Source of the DNA: Streptomyces nitrosporeus | Lineage (GTDB): Bacteria > Actinomycetota > Actinomycetes > Streptomycetales > Streptomycetaceae | NCBI RefSeq assembly: GCF_008704555.1 | Contig: NZ_CP023702.1 | Span: 1,984,001-2,048,000, forward strand | Direction: 5' to 3' | DNA: 64,000 bases | In this document: piece by piece, positions 39,395 to 46,259 of the stretch | How positions within the stretch are numbered: position 1 is the stretch's first letter | Layout of the letters: each line of letters begins with the position of its first letter | Program-made: the position numbers and the translations under genes | Notes under the pieces: generated by a model | Seen by the model: only the letters and a program-made list of their open reading frames with translations | Database searches by the model: none | Told to the model about the DNA's origin: nothing

Positions 39395-39796
39395 TCAGGT
39401 GCCGGGTGCCCGGTCCGCAAGGACTTCGCGGCCTCGGTCGGCGATGCTCTTCACCGTGGGTGCGGACAGCCCGATCTTCTTGGAGAGGATGGCGTTTCCG
39501 CCGCGCCCCATGGCGTTGATGGCCGTGGCGAAGGCGACCTGTCGGGCGACGGTGGCCGCCTTGTAGGCGGCTTCGGCCTGGAGGTAGGCGGCGTGGGCCT
39601 TTTCGGCCTGCTCCTCGGCCTGTGCGCCGGTGTCGTGCCGGTTGATGATCTCCCAGTAGGTGGTGGAGTCGATGTCGTCCACGCTGTTGGTGACGCCAGC
39701 TTCGGCAAGGTCGTCGAGGATCGCGTCCAGGTCGAAGGAGTCGATGTTGCCGTCGAGGGTGAGGTGGACCTGGTCGGCGATGTCGGTGCGGTTCAT
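39395..39796 (-). CDS. HTH-containing hypothetical protein
   Basis: 133 residues. Acidic helical amino end (NRTDIADQVHLTLDGNIDSF; LDDLAEAGVTNSVDDIDSTT), a coiled helix (AEEQAEKAHAAYLQAEAAYK), then ILSKKIGLSAPTVKSIADRG, a helix-turn-helix. Upstream are two exact copies of AGGGGGTACCTAA. First gene of the block between lysis and int and read against the late genes, so a likely lysogen-expressed gene. Confidence 0.65.
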   Translation of the reverse strand: MNRTDIADQVHLTLDGNIDSFDLDAILDDLAEAGVTNSVDDIDSTTYWEIINRHDTGAQAEEQAEKAHAAYLQAEAAYKAATVARQVAFATAINAMGRGGNAILSKKIGLSAPTVKSIADRGREVLADRAPGT

Positions 39797-39848
39797 GGGT
39801 TCCCCCGGTGTTTGCGGGAGGCCGTTCCTCCCGACACCCAGAACATTA

Positions 39849-39884
39849 GGGGGTACCTAACAAAAAAGCAAGGGGGTACCTAAT
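39849..39884. promoter_or_regulatory. Direct repeat AGGGGGTACCTAA x2
   Basis: Identical 13-bp units at 39849-39861 and 39872-39884, 23 bp apart, with an A-tract between. They lie 53-88 bases upstream of the minus-strand HTH gene in an AT-rich island. Each has the palindrome GGTACC. Likely operator for that gene or for a host regulator. Confidence 0.65.
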
Positions 39885-39982
39885 TTTCCCAGTCAGGCGT
39901 CAGCCTCGGGGTGCCGGGCCGTCACTTTGCGGGTGCCCGTAAAGCGACAGCCGTTTTCACCTTCGCGACACCGCGAAGGCGA

Positions 39983-40177
39983 TCACTCTTCCGGGTGCCG
40001 GACGGCCCGCTTCGGCGCCGCCTCGACTTCGTACCGGGACGTCCCGGTCGCTTCCGCGTGGGCGGTGATCGCCGCCTGCACCGCGGCCGCGGTGGGCACG
40101 GTCAGCCGGTGCTCCTGCACCTCCACCCATGCCGCGCGTTCCAGCTCGATCAGTTCGTCAGAGAGTTCGATTGCCAC
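39983..40177 (-). CDS. Small helical protein, possibly leaderless
   Basis: 64 residues: AIELSDELIELERAAWVEVQ then TVPTAAAVQAAITAHAEATG. It is a form I know from many Streptomyces elements beside HTH genes. The GTG at 40177 has the -10 hexamer TAGGAT only six bases upstream (40182-40187) and no ribosome site, which points to a leaderless transcript. Divergent from the large XRE gene at 40280. Confidence 0.6.
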   Translation of the reverse strand: MAIELSDELIELERAAWVEVQEHRLTVPTAAAVQAAITAHAEATGTSRYEVEAAPKRAVRHPEE

Positions 40178-40279
40178 CGCGGGATCCTACGCCCGGTCCC
40201 AGAAATTCACGCCCGCGACCCTCCAGCCAGCCACCTCTCCTCGTACGCTGGCAGCCCGACGTCGCGCACTGGGGGCAGC

Positions 40280-41509
40280 ATGAGCACACACCACCACGTT
40301 GGCGAGCGCATCCGGGAGCTCCGCAAAGTGCGGCAGCTCAGCGTGCGGCAGCTCGCCGAGCGGGTCACCATCTCGGTCAGCCTGCTGGAGAAGGTCGAGT
40401 CCGGCCGACGCACCCCGTCACCGGGGCTCGTCGCCCAGCTCGCCCGCGCGCTGGCTGTCGGCCCGGACCGACTGACCGGCCAGCCCTACATCAACGGGGG
40501 CGAAACCGAGGATCAAATCCAATCCGTCATCCCGGAGCTCCGCCGGATCCTCCTCACCTACGACAACCCCGACACCCTGGACGTCGCACCACGACCGCTC
40601 GCTGTTCTGGCTGCCGAAATGGACCACGTCGCGCAGATGCGGCAGGACGGGCAGTACGCCCCGATGGGGCCGCTCCTCCCGGGGCTGCTGGCCGAGCTCA
40701 CACACGTGGCCCTGGCGTCCCGGGGCGAAGAGCAGCAGCGGGCGTTCTGGTGGCTGGCCCGCGGCTACCGGGCCACGAACTCGCTCGCGCACAAGTTGGG
40801 CTACCACGACCTGAGCCTCACCGCGGTGGAGCGGGTGCACTGGGCGGCGGACCGGTCCGGTGACCCGCTCATGCAGGTCACCGCCGCGTACCTCAAGAGC
40901 GGCGCCATGATCCGCATGGGTGCGTACGCTTCCGCCCGCCGTCTCCTCGAGGGCCTGGAGCAGGAGATCGAGCGCCTGGCGCCCGAGGCGTCGCTGACGG
41001 AGGCACAGATCGCGGTACAGGGCGCCGTTTTGCTGAAGCTGGCGATCCTCGAAGCGCGCGACGGGCAGCCGGGCCGGGCGGCGCAGCGGCTGGCCGAGGC
41101 CCGCGCGGCGGCCGGCCTCCTGCCCGGTGACAGCACCCACTACGAGATGTCCTTCGGCCCGACGAACGTACGGATCCACGAAGCAGCATCCATGATCGAC
41201 TCCGGGGACACCGAGCGGGCCCTGGCCCGGCTGCGGGAGTGGGGGGCCGAGCAGGACCGTACGGAGTGGGAGCTCCCGACCGGCATTGCGAAGGAACGGG
41301 CGTCGCACCACCACATCGACATCGCGGCCGCCCGTCTGGCAGAGGGCGACCGACAGGGGGCGTACGCGGATCTGGCGGTGGCGCGGGGAATCAGCCCGGC
41401 GCACACCCGGTATCACCCGACGGTGCGGCACACGGCGGCCGCGCTGGTGCGGATGGACCGGCACCAGGATGACCGGCTGGCTGCATTCGCGCGCCGGGCT
41501 GGCGTCTGA
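40280..41509 (+). CDS. XRE regulator with TPR-like sensor domain
   Basis: 409 residues. The HTH is at 5-60 (VGERIRELRKVRQLSVRQLA then SVSLLEKVESGRRTPSPGLV). The rest is a helical superhelix of TPR-like repeats (FWWLARGYRATNSLAHKLGY; MRMGAYASARRLLEGLEQEI; LKLAILEARDGQPGRAAQRL; AARLAEGDRQGAYADLAVAR), as in Streptomyces NsdA/BldB-pathway and quorum-peptide type regulators. Large XRE-TPR proteins are mostly chromosomal, so this may be acquired cargo. It ends about 100 bp before the inverted repeat ahead of the next gene. Confidence 0.75.
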   Translation: MSTHHHVGERIRELRKVRQLSVRQLAERVTISVSLLEKVESGRRTPSPGLVAQLARALAVGPDRLTGQPYINGGETEDQIQSVIPELRRILLTYDNPDTLDVAPRPLAVLAAEMDHVAQMRQDGQYAPMGPLLPGLLAELTHVALASRGEEQQRAFWWLARGYRATNSLAHKLGYHDLSLTAVERVHWAADRSGDPLMQVTAAYLKSGAMIRMGAYASARRLLEGLEQEIERLAPEASLTEAQIAVQGAVLLKLAILEARDGQPGRAAQRLAEARAAAGLLPGDSTHYEMSFGPTNVRIHEAASMIDSGDTERALARLREWGAEQDRTEWELPTGIAKERASHHHIDIAAARLAEGDRQGAYADLAVARGISPAHTRYHPTVRHTAAALVRMDRHQDDRLAAFARRAGV

Positions 41510-41580
41510 TGGTCTGTCAAGCGGTTCGGTGAAAATCCATCCGCACACATTGTGCGCGGGCCGCACCTTGCTGTGAGCGA

Positions 41581-41614
41581 TGATCCCCTCACTCATCCGC
41601 GAGTGAGGGGATCA
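41581..41614. promoter_or_regulatory. 14-bp perfect inverted repeat overlapping a ribosome site
   Basis: TGATCCCCTCACTC (41581-41594) and GAGTGAGGGGATCA (41601-41614) flank six bases. The right arm contains GAGGGG, the likely ribosome site of the gene that starts at 41618. As RNA it would hide that site; as DNA it would be an operator. Confidence 0.6.
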
Positions 41615-41617
41615 CTC

Positions 41618-42034
41618 ATGCATGCCACGATCACCGCCGAGACCTGGCTGGCCGAGGCGGACCCGGACGGAGGGCACGCTGCGCGTTGGCTGCGGGCCGC
41701 CCGCTTAGTTGTTCTTCCTCTCGGTCGGCGTTGGTGCGCCGTGATGGCGCCGGCACATGACGGCCTGGCCGCGGCCGCCGGCGTTCAGGGCCCCACCATC
41801 CACGACCCGGTCGGGCGCAGCGTGTTCTTCCTCGTGCCCGTCGCCACCCCATGGGCCGACGACCTCGGCACCCGTCTGCTGGGCGAGGGGCACTGGCTGA
41901 CAGTGCCGAGTCCTTCCGTCCTCGAGCCACCGGGTTCGTACTGGATTTCCCCTCCGGACGGCTCTGGCCTGTTGGTCGACCCCGTGCGACTGCATGCCGC
42001 GCTCGCGGCCCGGCACAGTGGAGGGCGGTCCTGA
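41618..42034 (+). CDS. Hypothetical protein
   Basis: 138 residues: ITAETWLAEADPDGGHAARW then LPLGRRWCAVMAPAHDGLAA, GRSVFFLVPVATPWADDLGT, LEPPGSYWISPPDGSGLLVD. The plan resembles the N-terminal PrimPol-like fold proteins common in Streptomyces chromosomes (compare the gene at 63076: R-W-x-V, P-x-G, W-L-x-P-P), without visible catalytic residues. Often beside large XRE regulators in such genomes. TGATG overlap with the next gene. Confidence 0.55.
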   Translation: MHATITAETWLAEADPDGGHAARWLRAARLVVLPLGRRWCAVMAPAHDGLAAAAGVQGPTIHDPVGRSVFFLVPVATPWADDLGTRLLGEGHWLTVPSPSVLEPPGSYWISPPDGSGLLVDPVRLHAALAARHSGGRS

Positions 42035-42174
42035 TGGCCACCACTATCTCCCGGCCGGAGGCCGCGTACCGGCGGTATGTTCGGCACCCCGAGACGTGCG
42101 GCACCTGCCTGGCCGGTAGACCGTGCGTCACGGCCATACGACTGGGCCGCGCCTGGCGGGAGTCCCGCCGGTGA
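42034..42174 (+). CDS. Small Cys-containing protein A
   Basis: 46 residues: RPEAAYRRYVRHPETCGTCL then AGRPCVTAIRLGRAWRESRR. Three cysteines in C-x2-C-x5-C. The next gene encodes a related protein (Y+xYxxH...C..C...C). Confidence 0.55.
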   Translation: MATTISRPEAAYRRYVRHPETCGTCLAGRPCVTAIRLGRAWRESRR

Positions 42175-42329
42175 GCGCCGGTGAAGCGCGGGCCATAGCT
42201 CTGGCCGCCGCGTACCGGGGATATATCGCGCACCTTGACGGGTGCGCGGCCTGCCGCACCACCGCGTGCACGGAGGGTGCAGACCTACGGGCCGCCTACA
42301 TCGAGGCCGAGGAGGATTTCGGCGAGTGA
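42171..42329 (+). CDS. Small Cys-containing protein B
   Basis: 52 residues: IALAAAYRGYIAHLDGCAAC then RTTACTEGADLRAAYIEAEE. Same cysteine pattern as protein A. GTGA overlaps on both sides. Confidence 0.55.
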   Translation: MSAGEARAIALAAAYRGYIAHLDGCAACRTTACTEGADLRAAYIEAEEDFGE

Positions 42330-42469
42330 CCGGAAAGAAGCGTCCCCGCTCGCGCCCGCGCCCCGCGCCTTCGGATCCCGTGCTCGCGAATCTGATCTGG
42401 CTGCAGCAGACCCGCGAAGCCCGCCTCGCTGAGGCCCGCGCCCTCGACCGGGCTCGGGCCCGGCGCTGA
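42326..42469 (+). CDS. Small basic protein
   Basis: 47 residues, Arg-rich (KKRPRSRPRP) with a helix (NLIWLQQTREARLAEARALD). GTGA-coupled to the gene before; last of the four-gene group. Function unknown. Confidence 0.5.
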   Translation: MTGKKRPRSRPRPAPSDPVLANLIWLQQTREARLAEARALDRARARR

Positions 42470-42510
42470 CTCCCTGCCCGCGGCCGCCGCCGATCCGGCC
42501 GCGGGCAGGG

Positions 42511-42750
42511 CTACTCCCCGACCAAGTCCGAGAGGGGCACGCCGATCGCGTCGGCGATCCGGATCAGGGAGTCCAGCCGCGGGCTGGCGTGGCCCTGCTC
42601 GATGCGGTTGTACGAGTCGAGCCCAATCCCGGAGCGAAGGGCCGCCTTCTCCTGCGTGAGGTTCGCGTACAGCCGTGCGGCACGGATGCGGTCGCCGATG
42701 GCACGGCGGCGGGCGAGGACCCGCTCGTTGGGCATCGGCTGGTGGTACAC
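42511..42750 (-). CDS. Small XRE-family regulator beside int
   Basis: 79 residues from GTG 42750 (or 74 from ATG 42735). A full XRE domain: AIGDRIRAARLYANLTQEKA then SGIGLDSYNRIEQGHASPRL and IRIADAIGVPLSDLVGE. It lies between the cargo group and int, with an AT-rich upstream region that holds CATGATC ... GATCATG. May control int or act as a second repressor. Confidence 0.75.
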   Translation of the reverse strand: MYHQPMPNERVLARRRAIGDRIRAARLYANLTQEKAALRSGIGLDSYNRIEQGHASPRLDSLIRIADAIGVPLSDLVGE

Positions 42751-42770
42751 CTGCCCACGGTCGCGGGCAC

Positions 42771-42815
42771 CATGATCATTTGTCTTTAGGGTTGACCATA
42801 AAACTAACGATCATG
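42771..42815. promoter_or_regulatory. AT-rich divergent region with CATGATC / GATCATG arms
   Basis: CATGATC (42771-42777) and GATCATG (42809-42815) bracket TTTGTCTTTAGGGTTGACC and an A-rich stretch, far below the local GC level. Contains TTGACC on the plus strand and TATGGT on the minus strand as possible promoter parts. Confidence 0.4.
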
Positions 42816-42893
42816 CAGGATGCGAGAGCCGGAATACTCCGCTCCCCTTAACGGCCCTCCGCTGTACGCTCCCCAGGCTGCACGGAAGGCACA

Positions 42894-42920
42894 GCGCCCC
42901 CGCCATCACGGCGGGGGCGC
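42894..42920 (-). terminator. Terminator after the integrase gene
   Basis: Perfect 11-bp stem GCGCCCCCGCC / GGCGGGGGCGC with a 5-base loop, two bases past the int stop. No T-tract. Confidence 0.75.
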
Positions 42921-42922
42921 AC

Positions 42923-44374
42923 CTACTTCCACTCAATCCGGATCGACTCCGGATCCCAGTACCCACCACCCGGCTGCCGACCCACCCGAGCCGGCAAAAT
43001 CGTCACCGTCATGAGATATGCCACAGCCGCACGCCGTCGGGACAGATCCATCTCGTTCCACACCGCATCCGGGTCGTCAGCATCTACGAGCGCTGCCACC
43101 GGATTCACCGTGACCGCCCGCGACATCGTCGCCTCAGCCGCGGCGAGACGGGCGCGGGCAGTTTCGGACGCCACCCGGTACGAGCGCATGTCCATGGCTC
43201 CTGAGCCGAGCGCAGATGCCAGCTCGTCCAGCGTGGCCCGGGCCTCCCGCATATCCCGTTGCGCTCCACGGACATCGACAGGGTTCTCGCGCTGCGCAAG
43301 AAGGTCCGCAGCGTCCGGCTGAGCCAGCCGGTCCAGAAGCGCCAGTTGCACCGCATCGTCAACCAGGTCTCGGCGGCGGGACAGATGCTTCTTGTCCCGG
43401 CAGGTATACGCCCCCCAGTACCGCGTGTCCGACCCGGGGTTCCGGGAGTTCGACGTGGCGGCCCGCATCGTCGTGCCGTCCGCACAGAGCCCGCAAAGGT
43501 ACACCCCAGACCCCAGGTACTTACGTTCGTTGCCCGGGGCAAGTCGCCGGGCCGGGTCGGTAAGGACCGCGCACACGGACCGCCAGGTTCCCTCGTCCAG
43601 CGGCGCAGGCCACTGTCCTGCCCCTACCTCCTCGCCACGGTGCTGAACGATGCCGGCATTTCGGGGGCGCAGGAGCATGCTGCGGACCTCAGGTCCCTTC
43701 CAAGTGCTGCCGGTGCTGGTCTTGATCCCCCGGGCTTCCCAGCCTGCTGCGAGGGACCGCAGTGACGCGCCCGCGAGGATGGACTGGGCGGCTTCCCGGA
43801 TGCAGTCGAACTCGAACTCGATGGGGGACATGCCGTCCTTCTCCCACCCGAAGGGGCGACGTCCCCCGAAGTGCTGCCCCTTGGCGGCCATCTCGTCACG
43901 CTTCCTGCGCTGCCGCTCCACCATGCGCTCAACCTCGTACCGGGCCTGCACGCCGAGCTGCCGGGCGATCATCCGGCCGGTGGCGGTGGTGAGGTCCAGG
44001 TGACCGGCCTTCACCGTCCGCGTCTCGACCCGGCGGGGTTCACACACGTCGATGTACTCCTCCAGCTCGGCCGGGGAGCGGTGGAGCCGGTCTGTATGCC
44101 AGGCCAGGACGGTGCCTGCACGCCCGTCTCGCAGGTCGTCGAGCATCCGCCGGTAGTCGGGGCGTGGCTTGCCGGAGTAGGCGCTCAGGTCGTTGTCCTC
44201 ATAAACCTCGACCACCTGAAGGCCGAGTTGCTCGGCCAGCTCCTCGCAGTCCTCGCGCTGGCGGGTGACACCGAGGCCGGCGCCTTCGCGGTCGCGGCTG
44301 ATGCGGCAGTAGATGACGGCGCGCTGACGTCCGCCTGCGGCTGTGTCGATGGCGGCTCGGAGAGTGGGGCTCAT
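42923..44374 (-). CDS. int: Large serine recombinase (phage integrase)
   Basis: 483 residues. Resolvase domain: AVIYCRISRDREG with the catalytic Ser26, RQREDCEELAEQLGLQVVEV, YEDNDLSAYSGKPRPDYRRM, VLAWHTDRLHRSPAELEEYI and LTTATGRMIARQLGVQARYE then VERMVERQRRKRDEMAAKGQ. Recombinase domain: GGRRPFGWE to LRPRNAGIVQHRGEEVG. Zinc ribbon: YLCGLCADGTTMRA and YTCRDKKH. A coiled coil lies near 360-420. Length is near R4 (469) and Bxb1 (500), shorter than phiC31. The start ATG at 44374 is 49 bases from the attR core; the frame is open further upstream but runs into att. Acts on comM attB; the Gp3-like RDF should reverse it. Confidence 0.93.
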   Translation of the reverse strand: MSPTLRAAIDTAAGGRQRAVIYCRISRDREGAGLGVTRQREDCEELAEQLGLQVVEVYEDNDLSAYSGKPRPDYRRMLDDLRDGRAGTVLAWHTDRLHRSPAELEEYIDVCEPRRVETRTVKAGHLDLTTATGRMIARQLGVQARYEVERMVERQRRKRDEMAAKGQHFGGRRPFGWEKDGMSPIEFEFDCIREAAQSILAGASLRSLAAGWEARGIKTSTGSTWKGPEVRSMLLRPRNAGIVQHRGEEVGAGQWPAPLDEGTWRSVCAVLTDPARRLAPGNERKYLGSGVYLCGLCADGTTMRAATSNSRNPGSDTRYWGAYTCRDKKHLSRRRDLVDDAVQLALLDRLAQPDAADLLAQRENPVDVRGAQRDMREARATLDELASALGSGAMDMRSYRVASETARARLAAAEATMSRAVTVNPVAALVDADDPDAVWNEMDLSRRRAAVAYLMTVTILPARVGRQPGGGYWDPESIRIEWK

Positions 44375-44391
44375 GCCCACAGCCTGGCACT

Positions 44392-44667
44392 TTAGGTGTG
44401 GGTTTTTCCAGTGTTCGCTAGGTCGAAGCCCGAACCGCCCTTGGGCACCGAGGCGGGCGACAGGCCCACCGTGAGCTTCTTCTGCGGCCACTCGGCCCCG
44501 GAGTTGACGACCGCGGCCCGCACCCGGTCCCGGCTCTCGACCAGGCTCTTGTCCGGCAGCCCGACCAGGGTGAAGGCCGCCACCCCGGGCTCCAGGTCGG
44601 CCTGGACCTCCACCACCACTCCCTCGACGCCGACCAGCGCCACCGAGCACGCCCGTGCGAACGCCAT
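44392..44667 (-). pseudogene. comM: comM/yifB N-terminal part, cut by prophage
   Basis: From the native ATG at 44667: AFARACSVALVGVEGVVVEV, VAAFTLVGLPDKSLVESRDR, and WPQKKLTVGLSPASVPKGGS, the Lon-like N-terminal domain of ComM up to residue 81. After the core the frame runs on through phage DNA for NTGKTHT and stops at 44392, so a 91-residue truncated product is possible. TGATG overlap with yraN. Rejoins the part at 1640-3016 on excision. Confidence 0.93.
44423..44430. other. attR: attR core of the prophage
   Basis: Second copy of TCGAAGCC. To the left is phage arm DNA with a T-tract (TTTTTC on plus at 44403-44408) and to the right host comM. Joining the phage sides of attL and attR gives an attP with TTTTTC and GAAAAA arms 36 bp end to end. 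Confidence 0.85.
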
Positions 44668-45026
44668 CAGGCCATCCCCCGCACGTGCTCGGTGACCGGG
44701 GCCCCGCGGCCGGGCAGGACCACTCCGACCAGATCGATCCTGACCCCGCCCGGCGGCGGTCCGCCGTGCCGGTCGAGCCAGATCCCGGCGAGCCTGCGCA
44801 GCCGCTCCGCCTTGGCCGGCGTGACGGCCTGCATCGGATGCTCGAAGGCACCCGCCCTGCGGGTCTTCACCTCGCAGACGACCAGCGCGTCGCCGTCCCG
44901 GGCGACGATGTCGATCTCTCCCGCGCGACAGCGCCAGTTGCGCTCCAGCACGTCCATCCCGGCCTCGGTCAGCAGCCGCGCCGCCAGATCCTCGCCGTAC
45001 CGCCCGAGTGCCCCCCGTGCGTTCAT
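44667..45026 (-). CDS. yraN: YraN/UPF0102 nuclease-fold protein
   Basis: 119 residues of the UPF0102 family: [20 protein letters not shown], then ILERNWRC-type [20 protein letters not shown] and [20 protein letters not shown], the restriction-endonuclease-like core E-x-D-x-V and E-V-K. C-terminal [17 protein letters not shown] at 45026 with GGAGG nine bases ahead. Overlaps comM (TGATG), the normal pairing in Streptomyces. Confidence 0.9.
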   Translation of the reverse strand: MNARGALGRYGEDLAARLLTEAGMDVLERNWRCRAGEIDIVARDGDALVVCEVKTRRAGAFEHPMQAVTPAKAERLRRLAGIWLDRHGGPPPGGVRIDLVGVVLPGRGAPVTEHVRGMA

Positions 45027-45398
45027 GTCGGCACCACCTCCGGGAGCGACTCTGCCCCGGACCGCCCGCACTGTTGGATCTTGGTGGATAACCCGGCCGT
45101 TGTGGATATCCCGGCCACCCGCAGGAGTGGGATCCCGGCCCGTACGACAGCACGTACGACGGCCCGCCCTGCCCGCCCGACAGTCCCCCGGCCCCGCACG
45201 GCGACCCGCCCGGCCCTGCGTGACAACCGGCCTGACCCACACGCCGCACGCCCGCCCGGCCCACACGCCGCACAACCGGCCCGCACGACCACCCGGCCCG
45301 GCCCCGCCCGGACCCGCACGACAGTCCTCCAGCCCGGCCCACGCCCGGGCGGCGGCCCCCGCCCGCCGGACATCCGCCCCCGGCGCCGAGGCCCCGGC
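45027..45398. other. 372-bp gap without a supported gene
   Basis: Between yraN and the DUF2469 gene. The DNA is very GC-rich and low in complexity, with runs of CGCACG, CCCGCCCGG and short GTACGAC repeats. Long open frames here are Pro/Arg/Gly-only and lack ribosome sites. It may contain the yraN-comM-dprA promoter; near 45060-45120 GTTGGATC and TTGTGGATATC are the only AT-richer parts. Confidence 0.6.
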
Positions 45399-45707
45399 TC
45401 AGCCGCCCGGCAGCTCCAGGTCGCTCTTGTTGAGCTCCTCGATGTTCACGTCCTTGAACGTGAGCACCCGGACCTGCTTGACGAACCTGGCGGGCCGGTA
45501 CATGTCCCAGACCCACGCGTCCGCCATGGACACCTCGAAAAAGACCTCACCCTGCACCGAGTGCACCTGCATCTCGTAGTCGTTGGTGAGGTAGAAGCGC
45601 CGCTCGGTCTCGATCACGTATTTGAACAGACCGACGACATCGCGGTACTCCCGGTAGAGCTTCAGCTCCATCTCGGTCTCGTACTTCTCGAGGTCCTCGG
45701 CGCTCAT
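45399..45707 (-). CDS. DUF2469 protein
   Basis: 102 residues: SAEDLEKYETEMELKLYREY then FKYVIETERRFYLTNDYEMQ, FEVSMADAWVWDMYRPARFV and LTFKDVNIEELNKSDLELP. This is the highly conserved actinobacterial DUF2469 family, no known function. Common neighbour of yraN and the sip/rplS region. Confidence 0.9.
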   Translation of the reverse strand: MSAEDLEKYETEMELKLYREYRDVVGLFKYVIETERRFYLTNDYEMQVHSVQGEVFFEVSMADAWVWDMYRPARFVKQVRVLTFKDVNIEELNKSDLELPGG

Positions 45708-45770
45708 GGCATGTTCCCCTTCAGCCGTGCGTTCCCCTATTGTGCGCCAGCCGCCCGCGCCCCCGGGCGA

Positions 45771-46259
45771 TCAGACGAATTCGGGGGCGAGAACCAGCGG
45801 ATCACCCGGAGGCCCCTCGTCGAGCAGCGTGCGCAGCAGCCCGGCGAGTCTGGTCGGGTACACCGTCTCACGCGTCGCCAGCAGTTCGTCGGAGGTCCAC
45901 CACCTCAGACCGGAGACACTGCGCCGCTCCAGTTCGGTGAACCCTCCCGGATCGGTCTCCGTACGCTCCGTACGCGCCAGGTAGTACCACTCGTCCTGCT
46001 GCCACCGCCGCCCGTCGAACGGGAAGGAGCAGAGACGGGTCCACAGCAGCGGGCCCAGCTCGATCTCCGTGATACCGGTCTCCTCGGCGAGCTCGCGCCG
46101 CGCCGCCTCCTGGCGCGTCTCCCCGCCCTCCAGGCCGCCGCCCGGGGTGAACCACCAGGTGGAGGAGGGGTCGTCCGGCTCGAACCCGTGCATCAGCAGG
46201 ATCCTGTCGTCCGGGTCCAGCAGTACCACCCGGGCGACCCTGCGCGTCTCACCGGGCAC
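45771..46259 (-). CDS. Nudix hydrolase
   Basis: 162 residues. Nudix box GGGLEGGETRQEAARRELAE followed by ETGI fits Gx5Ex7REUxEExGU. Strands RVARVVLLDPDDRILLMHGF precede it and WQQDEWYYLARTERTE follows. Hydrolyses a nucleoside diphosphate linked to another group; substrate unknown. GTG at 46259 was chosen since GGGAGG lies nine bases ahead; it overlaps the end of sipZ by 11 bases. Follows sipZ in the same order as the S. lividans sip region (mutT-like gene). Confidence 0.88.
   Translation of the reverse strand: MPGETRRVARVVLLDPDDRILLMHGFEPDDPSSTWWFTPGGGLEGGETRQEAARRELAEETGITEIELGPLLWTRLCSFPFDGRRWQQDEWYYLARTERTETDPGGFTELERRSVSGLRWWTSDELLATRETVYPTRLAGLLRTLLDEGPPGDPLVLAPEFV

Larger units (their letters stand above)
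3009..44430. mobile_element. Intact-looking temperate siphovirus prophage (~41.4 kb) in comM
   Basis: Both ends carry the 8-bp core TCGAAGCC (plus strand), at 3009-3016 and 44423-44430, and the two halves of comM abut these cores in frame. Between them lie a serine integrase beside attR, a Gp3-like directionality factor, a repressor region with paired operators, replication genes, an HK97-type head module, tail genes with a frameshift site, and a lysis cassette. Each module needed for growth is present and no module gene looks broken. The phage genes are also high in GC and use Streptomyces-like codons, so it is well adapted to its host. Order in the excised circle would be late genes, lysis, cargo, int, attP, repressor, early genes. 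Confidence 0.95.

Noticed and set aside
40280..42329. Toxin-antitoxin pair in the cargo block
   Set aside because: No toxin motif was found in the 138-residue protein or the Cys mini-proteins, and the XRE protein is far larger than an antitoxin.
42820..43014. Small plus-strand frame between the XRE gene and int
   Set aside because: It runs through the int terminator hairpin and into the antisense of int; low-complexity sequence.
44375..44851. Longer integrase start upstream of 44374
   Set aside because: The open frame crosses attR into host DNA, so it cannot exist in the phage circle.
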